64,000 bases of DNA from an uncultured Eubacterium sp. GTDB lineage: Bacteria; Bacillota; Clostridia; Lachnospirales; Lachnospiraceae. Both the position numbers and the translations under genes were made by a program. Location: NCBI GenBank assembly GCA_910580075.1, contig CAJTVR010000009.1:1-64000 (forward strand), read 5' to 3'. The notes below the pieces were generated by a model that was given only the letters and a program-made list of their open reading frames with translations, made no database searches and had not been told where the DNA came from. This document shows positions 34,620 through 42,500 of this stretch, piece after piece (within the stretch, counting starts at the first letter, position 1; the number at the start of each line of letters is the position of its first letter).

Positions 34620-34956
34620 ATTTCCACCTCCTGATTATGACAAACGGCTGCTTTTTACGATGTATTTTTTTGTACTGTTAACGCATATCTTTAGATTTTG
34701 GTAAAATCTTCCATTGCTTTCTTGTATAATATTTAAATTTAGATTAAAGACATACAATAACCTCCTCAATTATAGAACCAGTTGTTTGGATATATTTAAT
34801 ATATCATAATTGGGGTGTTAAGTCTAATTCTTTATAAGAAATATATTCTGACTGCTGGAAAAATATTAAATGCCTGGCAATTTCTCTTGTTATAATTTTA
34901 CTGTAAAACATTTCATATTATGTCTGCAGTGTCCAAAGCAGTACAATAAAAATAAT
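34620..34956. other. Intergenic region before the SRP RNA
   Basis: About 340 bases, AT-rich. The only gene-like sign is a minus-strand GAGGAGGTTATTGTATG near 34752-34768, followed after three codons by a stop; it may be a remnant. Confidence 0.4.
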
Positions 34957-34985
34957 TTGACAATCTAAATAAAACACTATATAAT
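34957..34985 (+). promoter_or_regulatory. Consensus promoter of the SRP RNA gene
   Basis: TTGACA at 34957-34962, a 17-base spacer, and TATAAT at 34980-34985, with the RNA starting near 34992. Confidence 0.85.
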
Positions 34986-34991
34986 AAGATT

Positions 34992-35256
34992 CGGACAGCC
35001 GGGGCGCTAGCGGTGCCCTGTACCAGCAATCCGCTATAGCTGGGGTCATATCCTGCCTCGGGTCTTTAGATAATAAAGCAGCCTCTGGTAAGTGGCGATG
35101 ACGTCTGGGTCTTACGCAACAGGAACCTGTGAACTGTGTCAGGTCAGGAATGGAGCAGCACTAAGCAGGACCTCTTGTGTGCCGTAAGGGTGCCTGGGCC
35201 GAGTTAACTGCCAGAGTAACGTTTAGGATCGGGATTCAAAGCAGGATGTCCTTATA
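34992..35256 (+). ncRNA. ffs: Signal recognition particle RNA, large bacterial type
   Basis: About 265 nt. The 5' Alu-domain pattern is GGTGCCCTGTACCAGCAATC, followed by CGCTATAGCTGGG. The SRP54-binding (domain IV) hairpin contains GTGTCAGGTCAGGAATGG, then AGCAGCACTAAGCAGG. The 5' ATCCTGC segment pairs with GCAGGAT close to the 3' end, forming the long helix. This is the Alu-containing SRP RNA seen in many Firmicutes. It acts with Ffh to target nascent membrane and secreted proteins. The ends are set by the promoter and the closing helix and may be off by several bases. Confidence 0.93.
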
Positions 35257-35282
35257 AAATGCTAATATGATGTTTTACATGC

Positions 35283-35314
35283 GCGCGGGATAGTAAATGC
35301 CTGCGTTTTTTTGT
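35283..35314 (+). terminator. Terminator after the SRP RNA
   Basis: Short stem CGCGGG with CCTGCG (one G-T pair) and a run of seven T. Confidence 0.6.
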
Positions 35315-35341
35315 ATTTAAAAGCTAAAAAATGGAGGAAAT

Positions 35342-35992
35342 ATGATAAAAGCAGTAATATTCGACATGGACGGACTGATGATTGATACTGAAAAGCTGCT
35401 GGTAAAATACTGGCTGGAGGCAGCACGTTATTATGGTTATTCTATGAATCCGAACCATATTATCGGAATTCGGAGTATGGAACCAAAACATGCCGCATCG
35501 AAACTGAAGGCAGAAATTGGACAGGATTTTGATTATTACAAAGTAAGAAACCTGCGAAAAAAACTGATGGGTGAACATATAGAAAAATATGGCCTGGAAG
35601 AAAAGAGAGGCCTGGGAGAACTTCTGGATTATCTGAAGTCACATCACTATCTGACAGCAGTTGCAACAGCTACAGATTATGAACGTACCTGTCAGTATCT
35701 TACATCTTTAGGGCGGATGGAATATTTTGATGAGATTGTCTGCGCTTCTATGGTTGAACATGGCAAGCCTGAGCCGGATATTTATTTGGAAGCGGCTAAA
35801 AGGCTGAAAACGGAGCCTTTTGCATGTATGGCTTTAGAAGATTCTCCAAACGGGATTTTGTCTGCATACCGTGCCGGAATGTATCCTGTGATGGTACCGG
35901 ACCTGAGCCAGCCAGATGAAGAAACAGCTAAACTGCTGTACGGGTGTGTGGAGAATCTGTCAAAAGTAACTGCGTTACTGGAAATGCAATAG
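35342..35992 (+). CDS. HAD-family phosphatase
   Basis: A 216-residue haloacid-dehalogenase hydrolase of the beta-phosphoglucomutase-like group. Motif I is FDMDGLMIDTE (nucleophile Asp and acid Asp), motif II is the Thr in VATAT, motif III is KPEPDIYLEAA, and motif IV is ALEDSPNG. A helical cap lies at about 20-80. The substrate cannot be told. The start follows TGGAGGAAAT. It lies after the SRP RNA terminator, with a palindromic operator region following. Confidence 0.9.
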   Translation: MIKAVIFDMDGLMIDTEKLLVKYWLEAARYYGYSMNPNHIIGIRSMEPKHAASKLKAEIGQDFDYYKVRNLRKKLMGEHIEKYGLEEKRGLGELLDYLKSHHYLTAVATATDYERTCQYLTSLGRMEYFDEIVCASMVEHGKPEPDIYLEAAKRLKTEPFACMALEDSPNGILSAYRAGMYPVMVPDLSQPDEETAKLLYGCVENLSKVTALLEMQ

Positions 35993-36065
35993 CTGGTAAC
36001 TGTTCGGGAAGTTCTGTGTATATGCTGTGCAGTCCGTATGAATCTGAAATACTGAAAAAATTATA

Positions 36066-36094
36066 TTGACATTAAGGGTCTAATGCATTAAACT
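36066..36094 (+). promoter_or_regulatory. Promoter of the BlaI-BlaR1-like operon
   Basis: TTGACA at 36066-36071, a 17-base spacer, and TAAACT at 36089-36094. Confidence 0.75.
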
Positions 36095-36123
36095 TTTCTT
36101 AGAGAGTTTAATGCATTAGACCC
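36076..36123. promoter_or_regulatory. 19-bp inverted repeat operator
   Basis: A perfect inverted repeat, arms 36076-36094 and 36105-36123, separated by 10 bases. Each arm contains the palindrome TAATGCATTA. It covers the spacer and -10 of the promoter and is followed by TTTTTG, so it could also form a terminator-like hairpin. Confidence 0.85.
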
Positions 36124-36143
36124 TTTTTGAAAGGAGAATTCAA

Positions 36144-36503
36144 ATGGCAGTACCAAAAATATTTGAAAGCGAATACCGGTTTTGTGAAATCTTGTGGGAA
36201 AATGAGCCAGTATCCAGCAGTGAACTGGTTCGTCTGTGTAATGAAAAACTGGAGTGGAAGAAATCAACGACTTATACGGTGATCAGGCGTTTATCAGAAA
36301 GAGGTGTCTTAAAATCTGAAAATGCGATTGTTACGTCGCTGGTTTCTAAAGAAGACGTACAGTCAGCTGAAAGCACAGAAGTAATAGAAAAAACATTTTC
36401 TGGCTCTCTGCCAAGTTTTGTAGCGGCATTTACCCGCAAAAAAAAGCTGACACAGAAAGAAATAGAGGAAATTATGCAGATTATAGAGATACATAAGGAA
36501 TAG
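36144..36503 (+). CDS. BlaI/MecI/CopY family transcriptional repressor
   Basis: A 119-residue winged-helix repressor. The HTH part is CEILWENEPVSSSELVRLCN, then WKKSTTYTVIRRLSERGVLK. The C-terminal part is a helical dimerisation region. In BlaI/MecI systems the repressor is cut or released when the partner sensor protease is activated. The start follows GAAAGGAGAATTC, and the palindromic operator lies just upstream, so it probably controls itself and the M56 gene. Confidence 0.93.
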   Translation: MAVPKIFESEYRFCEILWENEPVSSSELVRLCNEKLEWKKSTTYTVIRRLSERGVLKSENAIVTSLVSKEDVQSAESTEVIEKTFSGSLPSFVAAFTRKKKLTQKEIEEIMQIIEIHKE

Positions 36504-36538
36504 AATATGCTTTATGGAAGGAAAGGGCGGGTGATTAT

Positions 36539-38338
36539 ATGAATCATTTATTGTCTGCAGCAGCTGGTCTGCATGAATTATTGTATGGTGAGAATGAGAT
36601 TATAGAATCTGTATTTTTGGGCATTTTAGACAGAGCTGTTTCGGCTTCATATCTGATTGCTGCTGTTTTGATTGTGCGGTATCTGCTTCGGAATTCACCT
36701 AAAAAATTCCGTTCTGTGCTTTGGATTCTGGCAGGAATTCGTCTTATATGCCCGTATTCTGCTGAGTCGGCTCTCAGTCTAGTACCTGTGCAGAAGCATA
36801 TGGATACATCTGTCCTGCATATGCGCAATGTACAGATTGATACAGGTATTCCGGTGCTGAACGATTCAGTCAGCCGGTATTTGCAGGGACATCAGGTTCC
36901 TGTTACAAGCAGTGCGAATCCTCCTCATGTGTATATCATTTATATATGTGCGAGAATATGGCTTGCGGGAGCAGCTGCTATGATCTTATACTTTGCGTAT
37001 AGCTGGATAAATTTAAAACGAAAATTAAGATTTTCAGTACCGAGGGAAATAAAGATAAACGGGGATTGTGTAAAAATCTACGATAGCAGCCAGACTGAAT
37101 CTCCGATTTTATTCGGATTGTTTCGTCCCAAAATATATATGCCTTATTCTGTCCGCCAGGAAGATATTTCATTTGTTGCTGTACATGAATCTATGCATAA
37201 AAAACGGAAAGATTACATACTAAAGCCAGCCGGATATCTGGTGCTCGCATGCTACTGGTTTCATCCTCTTGTGTGGATATCCTATATTTTAATGTGCAGG
37301 GATATAGAATATGCCTGTGATGAAGCAGTGATCAGAACTCTCGGGCCGGAATACAGGAAAGAATATTCCAAGGCTCTGCTTTCCTGTTCTGTCAGGTCGA
37401 AATTTTTTACAGCGTGTCCGACAGCTTTCGGTGAAGCCGGAGTGAAAGAACGCATCAAAAGCATACTGAATTACAAAAAACCTGCTTTATGGGGCATAGT
37501 AACAGCATCCGTTCTTTGTACAGCTGTAGCAGTCTGCTTTATGACGCAGAAGAAAGAAGAAACAGGTGCTGTAACTCAAAATGAAAACATAGTCTATGAA
37601 TCAGATTCTTATTCAGAAAATGAAGATAACCGCTCTCAGGAAAAAACACCGGCTGGGAAACCAGAAGAAGGAAGTATTTCAGACAGCCAGAGTCAGGAAG
37701 AAACACTGGCTGGGAAACCAGAAGACAGCCAGAGTCAGGAAGAAACACCTATTCAGGAAATTGCAGGAGCAGCCAGCATTGGAAGTTATTTTCCAAAATA
37801 TCATGAAGAACAGCAGTTTCTTATGATGGAAGCTGATCTGGATCAGGATGGATATGCTGAAAGGGTCGTTATGAGCAATCTGGGATATAATGGAGGCGAT
37901 GGAGGATATAAAATAGAAGTTTTTAGAATTAAAAATGGTACAGAAGAACGGGTTCCTCTTCCGGAGGATTATGCAGAAGAATCAGGATTTCCTTTTTATA
38001 TGGAATGGTCTGGAAAAGAGGCATTTCTGTCTACGCCTGATCAGGAGAGATTATATTTTGCTCAGCCGCAGATTTTAGATATTTACCAGAATCATGAGGA
38101 AAAACAGCAGATTATATCTTATATGGATAAAACGGGGCTGTATTTAGATTATCCTGCTGATGCAGTCAGTGGTTTTACAGTTGTAAAAGATGCAAAAGAC
38201 AACAGGCCGGTTCTGGTTTTAAAGCAGTATCTGATGGGATATCTTGGACATGCGGACTGTTTTGGATATGCGGTATCTTTTTTAAAACTTCAGAAGAATA
38301 ATACGTGGGAGACAGAATTTGCGTATTTACCGGAATGA
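36539..38338 (+). CDS. M56 family metallopeptidase, BlaR1-like, without a PBP domain
   Basis: A 599-residue membrane sensor-protease. Membrane helices lie in the first 140 residues. The zinc protease domain contains HESMH (H216, E217, H220) and, later, EYACDEAV. Another membrane helix near 320-338 follows. After it comes a Gln/Glu/Ser/Pro-rich stretch with imperfect repeats (SQSQEETLAGKPED), then a C-terminal domain of about 180 residues with DLDQDGYAERVV and NGGDGGYKIEVF. There is no penicillin-binding SxxK/SxN domain, so the signal sensed is probably not a beta-lactam. It is 35 bp after the repressor gene. Confidence 0.88.
   Translation: MNHLLSAAAGLHELLYGENEIIESVFLGILDRAVSASYLIAAVLIVRYLLRNSPKKFRSVLWILAGIRLICPYSAESALSLVPVQKHMDTSVLHMRNVQIDTGIPVLNDSVSRYLQGHQVPVTSSANPPHVYIIYICARIWLAGAAAMILYFAYSWINLKRKLRFSVPREIKINGDCVKIYDSSQTESPILFGLFRPKIYMPYSVRQEDISFVAVHESMHKKRKDYILKPAGYLVLACYWFHPLVWISYILMCRDIEYACDEAVIRTLGPEYRKEYSKALLSCSVRSKFFTACPTAFGEAGVKERIKSILNYKKPALWGIVTASVLCTAVAVCFMTQKKEETGAVTQNENIVYESDSYSENEDNRSQEKTPAGKPEEGSISDSQSQEETLAGKPEDSQSQEETPIQEIAGAASIGSYFPKYHEEQQFLMMEADLDQDGYAERVVMSNLGYNGGDGGYKIEVFRIKNGTEERVPLPEDYAEESGFPFYMEWSGKEAFLSTPDQERLYFAQPQILDIYQNHEEKQQIISYMDKTGLYLDYPADAVSGFTVVKDAKDNRPVLVLKQYLMGYLGHADCFGYAVSFLKLQKNNTWETEFAYLPE
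37680..37750 (+). repeat. In-frame tandem repeat in the M56 gene
   Basis: A block beginning AGCCAGAGTCAGGAAGAAAC, at 37684 and again at 37729, encodes SQSQEET. GCTGGGAAACCAGAAGA also recurs near 37652 and 37708. Confidence 0.7.
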
Positions 38339-38360
38339 TTTAAAAATCAATAAGAATATA

Positions 38361-38390
38361 GGACTGCCGTACCCGTGCGGCAGTTTTTTG
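38361..38390 (+). terminator. Terminator after the M56 gene
   Basis: Stem ACTGCCG with CGGCAGT, followed by TTTTTTG. Confidence 0.85.
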
Positions 38391-38438
38391 CTGCAATACC
38401 GACAGTTTTTTGTCAGCAGTAATAAAAAATAAGAACTA

Positions 38439-38466
38439 TGAAACTTTTACCTTTTTTGTTTATCTA
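38439..38466 (+). promoter_or_regulatory. ECF-type promoter of the sigV-rsiV-like operon
   Basis: TGAAAC at 38439-38444 and TATCTA about 16 bases later, about 40 bases before the sigma gene. TGAAAC is the -35 core of many ECF sigma promoters. It suggests autoregulation. Confidence 0.5.
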
Positions 38467-38501
38467 TATATTTAGAAGGGTGAAGGAAAGGAGATGGTTC
38501 G

Positions 38502-38993
38502 TTGAAACAGGTACTTTATGATAAGCTGACAGCTTACATTATAGAAAACCAGGACAGGTTTTACCGGCTGGCATACAGTTATGTAAAGAACCAGGACGAT
38601 GCACTGGATGCGGTGCAGAATGCAGTCTGCAAAGCATTGTCACATTATGAAGAGTTAAAGAATGAGGAAGCGTTTAAAACATGGCTTTATAGAATAGTAA
38701 TAAATGAAAGCCTTACCCTGTTAAGGGCCAGAAAGCGCTTTGTCCTTGAGAATGAGAGCAGCAGGGAAATACCTTATGAAGAAAAGAAGTATGAAGTGCA
38801 TGATGATCTGTATGATCAGATCGGCCAGATGGAGGAGGATACACAGAGTATTATCAAACTTCGTTTTTTTGAGGAGCTGGAACTTAGTGAGATTGCCCGG
38901 ATTTTGAAAATGAATCTGAATACAGTGAAGACGAAACTTTACCGGGGACTTAAGACATTAAGAGCTGAAATGGAAAAAGAGGAAGATGCATGA
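38502..38993 (+). CDS. ECF RNA polymerase sigma factor (SigV-like)
   Basis: A 163-residue sigma-70-family ECF factor. Region 2 is FYRLAYSYVKNQDDALDAVQ and region 4 is LRFFEELELSEIARILKMN, then TVKTKLYRGLKTL. TTG 38502 follows AAAGGAGATGG. It is followed by an anti-sigma gene with DUF3298-like features, as in SigV-RsiV of Bacillus and CsfV-RsiV of Clostridioides, which respond to lysozyme. The 3' end is duplicated in the spacer before that gene. Confidence 0.9.
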   Translation: MKQVLYDKLTAYIIENQDRFYRLAYSYVKNQDDALDAVQNAVCKALSHYEELKNEEAFKTWLYRIVINESLTLLRARKRFVLENESSREIPYEEKKYEVHDDLYDQIGQMEEDTQSIIKLRFFEELELSEIARILKMNLNTVKTKLYRGLKTLRAEMEKEEDA

Positions 38994-39060
38994 AAAACCG
39001 TAACTTTACCACGGCTTAAAACATTAAGATATGGGATAGAAAAGGAGGAAGGCGTATGAG
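38934..39060 (+). repeat. Duplicated 3' end of the sigma gene
   Basis: 38934-38993 and 39001-39060 are imperfect direct copies, opening with AACTTTACC and sharing ACATTAAGA and AAAGAGGAAG-like text. The second copy supplies the GGAGGAAGGCGTATG start region of the anti-sigma gene. Confidence 0.75.
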
Positions 39061-39928
39061 AAATATGGAAGAGGCAAGACAGAAATATGACAGTATTCCG
39101 ATTCCTGATGAACTGTCAAAAAGGGTGATGATGGAAATTGAAAAGGCAGGAAAACTGCATCAAAGAAGAGTTATAAAAATAAGAAGAAATTTAATTTTTA
39201 AAAGAACAGCAGCAGTGGCAGCGTCTCTTGCAGTTTTATTTACTGTAGGAGTGAACAGCAGCGAGGCATTTGCAAAGGAAGCCGCCAGAATACCGGTGAT
39301 TGGTTCCATAGCCCGTGTCGTTACATTCCGTTCTTATGAAGAGAAAACGGAGACGGCGGGTATTGATGTGGATATACCGGGTATTGAGCTGATTTCAGAG
39401 AAACTGGGCGGACTGGAAAAAGAGGTAAATGAAGAAATCTATTCTTTTTGTAAAGAGTATGCAGAGGAAGCAGTGGCAAAGGCAGAAGAATACAGGGAGG
39501 CTTTTCTTGAAACGGGAGGTACGGAAGAGGAATGGGCAGAACATGATATCAGAATAAAAGTATGGTATGAAGTAAAATCTCAGACGGATAGTTATATATC
39601 TTTGGCAGTTATGGGAAATGATAACTGGAACAATGCAGATTATGAATCAAAATATTATAATTTAGATTTAAAAACAGGAAAAGTTGTTGCATTAAAGAAT
39701 TTGTATGACAGTTCAGATATACGGTCTGCAGAAAGAAATGTACGCAGGCAAATCAGGCAGAGAGAAAAAGAAACCGGAATGGAATTCTGGGGTGATGAGT
39801 GGCAGGGAATTGATGAAAATACCAGGTTTTATATAAACAGTGCTGGAAATCCAGTTATCGTATTTCAGAAGTACGAAATCGCCCCAGGTGCTGCAGGGAT
39901 TCAGGAATTTGAGTTCACTGTTAATTGA
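39056..39928 (+). CDS. Anti-sigma factor RsiV-like (DUF3298/DUF4163)
   Basis: A 290-residue membrane protein. Residues 1-48 are cytoplasmic and basic, and a single membrane helix spans about 51-67 (TAAVAASLAVLFTVGVN). The outer portion begins AFAKEAARIPVIGSIARVV, continues with helices rich in Glu and Ala, and ends with the DUF3298-like sheet (ISLAVMGNDNWNN, YYNLDLKTGKVVALKNLY). In Bacillus the matching part of RsiV binds lysozyme directly and is then cleaved to free SigV. The start follows AAAAGGAGGAAGGCGT. Confidence 0.88.
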   Translation: MRNMEEARQKYDSIPIPDELSKRVMMEIEKAGKLHQRRVIKIRRNLIFKRTAAVAASLAVLFTVGVNSSEAFAKEAARIPVIGSIARVVTFRSYEEKTETAGIDVDIPGIELISEKLGGLEKEVNEEIYSFCKEYAEEAVAKAEEYREAFLETGGTEEEWAEHDIRIKVWYEVKSQTDSYISLAVMGNDNWNNADYESKYYNLDLKTGKVVALKNLYDSSDIRSAERNVRRQIRQREKETGMEFWGDEWQGIDENTRFYINSAGNPVIVFQKYEIAPGAAGIQEFEFTVN

Positions 39929-39964
39929 AGATATGTGCTTGATAATTATAAGCGGAAAGGGGGT

Positions 39965-40195
39965 GAATCAGCTGTAATAAAATGCAGTTAGATAAAGACT
40001 TGAAATAATTTAAAAATAGATAAAGAGAACCGGCTGCGCTATAACGCGGATAGATAAAGATTAGAAATAATTAAAAAATGGATAGAAAGAACCGGCTGAA
40101 CTATAACGCTGATAGTTTAAGAATAGTAATGATTCGAAAACTTAGAAAAAGAGAATCAGCTGCATTATAATATAGAAGAAACTAGTACATTTTAT
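39965..40195 (+). repeat. 62-64-bp tandem repeats
   Basis: A unit opening with GAATCAGCTG or GAACCGGCTG begins at 39965, 40027, 40089 and 40153. Each is followed by TATAACGC-like text and GATAGA-rich text. The last copy is partial. No open frame is supported in 39929-40330. Confidence 0.8.
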
Positions 40196-40330
40196 TAGTA
40201 CCAAAATTTGATCTATTCAGATACGGCAGATTTTTACGTCCTGATTTAGTTCCAATGAAAATAACAGATGACTTTTCTTCTGACTTTCGTTAAAATAAGA
40301 CGAAAAGGGTAAAGGCAGGTAATTCTATTT

Positions 40331-41077
40331 ATGGAAACGAAGGAAATATTAAAAAAGGTACAGTCGGGTGAATTATCGGTAGATGAAGCGGAGCATTTGT
40401 TTCGAAGACAGCCTTTTGAGGAAATGGGTTTTGCAAAACTGGATACACATCGGAAAATCCGTTCCGGTTTTCCTGAAGTTATTTTTTGCAGCGGCAAAGC
40501 GGATGAGTATCTGCTGCAGATTTTTGGCAGGCTGTATGAGCAGGATGGGGAAGTTTTTGGGACAAGGGCATCGAAGGATCAGTATGAGCTGATTCGAAGG
40601 ACTTATCCTCAGACTGTTTATGACCCTGTTTCTAAAATTATTAAGATAGAAAAAGAGGGCAGGGTGAAAAAGGGAATGGCAGCAGTCTGTACGGCTGGTA
40701 CGGCGGATATACCTGTGGCAGAAGAGGCGGCACAGACGGCTGAATATTTTGGAACTGCTGTGGAACGGATTTATGATGTCGGTGTCAGCGGTATTCACCG
40801 GCTTTTATCTGAGCTTGATCTCATTCAGAAAGCGAACTGCGTGGTGGCGGTAGCAGGCATGGAAGGCGCTTTAGCGAGTGTACTGGGAGGACTAGTAGAT
40901 AAGCCGGTCATTGCTGTGCCTACGTCCATTGGATACGGAGCTTCCATGAACGGGCTGTCTGCGCTTCTGACGATGATAAATTCCTGTGCCAACGGAATTG
41001 CGGTGGTAAATATAGACAATGGATATGGTGCCGGTTATATGGCAGCGCAGATTAACCGTCTGGCGGTCAGATCGTAA
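40331..41077 (+). CDS. larB: Nickel pincer cofactor biosynthesis protein LarB
   Basis: LarB carboxylates and hydrolyses the pyridinium ring of nicotinic acid adenine dinucleotide in the first step of nickel-pincer nucleotide synthesis, the cofactor of lactate racemase. The 248-residue protein has an N-terminal part (LKKVQSGELSVDEAEHLF) and a PurE-like C-terminal domain with VCTAGTADIPVAEEAA, VAVAGMEGALASVLGGL, and VPTSIGYGAS. A weak AAAGGCAGG precedes it. Neither larC, larE nor a racemase is visible in the window. Confidence 0.92.
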   Translation: METKEILKKVQSGELSVDEAEHLFRRQPFEEMGFAKLDTHRKIRSGFPEVIFCSGKADEYLLQIFGRLYEQDGEVFGTRASKDQYELIRRTYPQTVYDPVSKIIKIEKEGRVKKGMAAVCTAGTADIPVAEEAAQTAEYFGTAVERIYDVGVSGIHRLLSELDLIQKANCVVAVAGMEGALASVLGGLVDKPVIAVPTSIGYGASMNGLSALLTMINSCANGIAVVNIDNGYGAGYMAAQINRLAVRS

Positions 41078-41081
41078 AATA

Positions 41082-41119
41082 AAAAGAGTCCTGCCTTAAC
41101 TGCGCAAGACTCTTTTTTT
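41082..41119 (+). terminator. Terminator after larB
   Basis: Stem AAGAGTC with GACTCTT and an intervening loop, followed by a run of T. Confidence 0.8.
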
Positions 41120-41177
41120 AAATTGGAGGTAGGATGTATTTTTTAGAAAGTACTGTACATCTGCACAGTACAATAAA

Positions 41178-41263
41178 CGGAGAGCATGGGATTCGAACCC
41201 ACGGTGCGTTGATAGCACACGGCTTTTCGAGAGCCGCACCTTAAACCGCTCGGACAACTCTCC
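41178..41263 (-). tRNA. tRNA-Ser(CGA)
   Basis: On the minus strand this folds as a class II tRNA. The acceptor stem is GGAGAGT with GCTCTCC. The anticodon loop CTCGAAA gives anticodon CGA, read as codon UCG. It has the long variable arm of serine tRNAs and the T loop GGTTCGAATCC. The discriminator is G. The 3' CCA is not encoded. Confidence 0.95.
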
Positions 41264-41414
41264 AGAATTAATGAAAATTTAATAAGCTGTATCAATTATA
41301 CCATAATCTTACATAATTGCAAGAAAATTCTCGAATCCTTTTCAGACATCTGCAATCTCAGCCTTAAGTGTAAACTGTAGATTCTGCTGACTGAGCATAC
41401 TGTATGAAAAATAT

Positions 41415-42305
41415 TTATATTTTTTTAGGAAAATAGTCCTCTCTTATAAAGATTTCCCGGTATTCTTTTGGCGACATTCCGAATTCTTTTTTAAATGCAC
41501 GAAAAAAACTGGAATAATCTCTAAATCCGCACATCAGACAGGTATCTCCGATGGACGTACTGCCGGATATGGCATCACGGCAGAGCAGCAGTCTTTTTTT
41601 TGTGATAAACTGATGAATCGATACCCCCAGGTTATCCTTAAACACGTGTGCAATATGATATTTGCTCACGAAAAATTCTTTTGCAAGCAGGTCTAAAGAA
41701 AGATTTTCATCTAAATGTGTCTCGATATACTGCAGCAGATTCCGGTATAAAGCCTGTTCTTCATGAGGTGTTTTTGGGTGTTCTGTTTCATATACTGTAC
41801 GGTTCAGATGCAGGATCAGATCACTGACACAGAGCGCAGTTTTTGCCTTTTTGCCGAAACGCTCAGAATGGATTTCCTCAATGATCTGTAAAATTTTGGC
41901 CTGCAGGGCTTTAAAAGCAAGCAAATCATAATGAAAAATATATGTTCCTGTTTTAAGAACATGCCGTATCAGATATAAGTAATCTGGTGAAAGCAAGGCA
42001 AGTTTATCAAAATAGTCCTGGCTGACCCAGAATACAAATCTTCTGTATGGAGCTTCGCTGTCTGACAGAGTAGCATAATGCGCAATACCGGGCGGGATTA
42101 AAATAACATCTCCGCAGTTTAAAAGATATTCTTTTCCGTTAATATGGACCAATACATTTCCTTCCAGAAAAAAATAGTATTCGTAATGTGAATGGGTATG
42201 GCTTTCCACATGGTAGGAGTGACTGTCATTGTAATAATAGATTTCAAAATCGTCTGACAGCATATGCTGGCGCTGGCTGAAAGCAGTCTGTAAATTTTTT
42301 TTCAA
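41415..42305 (-). CDS. AraC-family transcriptional regulator with cupin domain
   Basis: A 296-residue regulator. The N-terminal cupin-like sensing domain runs to about 150 (ESHTHSHYEYYFFLEGNVLV, LNCGDVILIPPGIAHYA). The C-terminal part has two helix-turn-helix motifs (LAKEFFVSKYHIAHVFKDN; TSIGDTCLMCGFRDYSSFF, then GMSPKEYRE). The frame is open to 42464, but TTG 42305 follows GCAGGGAGAATACC at ideal spacing and is preferred. It is divergent from the mannitol-dehydrogenase-type gene, which it probably controls. Confidence 0.88.
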   Translation of the reverse strand: MKKNLQTAFSQRQHMLSDDFEIYYYNDSHSYHVESHTHSHYEYYFFLEGNVLVHINGKEYLLNCGDVILIPPGIAHYATLSDSEAPYRRFVFWVSQDYFDKLALLSPDYLYLIRHVLKTGTYIFHYDLLAFKALQAKILQIIEEIHSERFGKKAKTALCVSDLILHLNRTVYETEHPKTPHEEQALYRNLLQYIETHLDENLSLDLLAKEFFVSKYHIAHVFKDNLGVSIHQFITKKRLLLCRDAISGSTSIGDTCLMCGFRDYSSFFRAFKKEFGMSPKEYREIFIREDYFPKKI

Positions 42306-42359
42306 TGGTATTCTCCCTGCTGGCGTTGAATATGCATACAAATTTTGTATATGTTTTAG

Positions 42360-42388
42360 ATTATAACATGATACCGCAACTTTTGCAA
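42360..42388 (-). promoter_or_regulatory. Promoter of the AraC-family regulator
   Basis: On the minus strand, TTGCAA, a 17-base spacer and TATAAT. Confidence 0.75.
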
Positions 42389-42409
42389 TGTTGATAACAA
42401 CTATTTCAA

Positions 42410-42438
42410 TTGGAATTTTTAAGTGCTGATTGTATAAT
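42410..42438 (+). promoter_or_regulatory. Promoter of the mannitol dehydrogenase family gene
   Basis: TTGGAA at 42410-42415, a 17-base spacer, and TATAAT at 42433-42438. It is back to back with the AraC promoter, leaving about 21 bases between them for shared control. Confidence 0.7.
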
Positions 42439-42500
42439 ATTGCCAGTAGCCGGAAATATAACATGAATGATGGCGTTTAAATGGAAGGAGAAAAGGAAAA

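Noticed and set aside
38341..38393. Riboswitch before the sigma gene
   Set aside because: The stem with a T run is a simple terminator of the M56 gene; no conserved aptamer sequence is seen.
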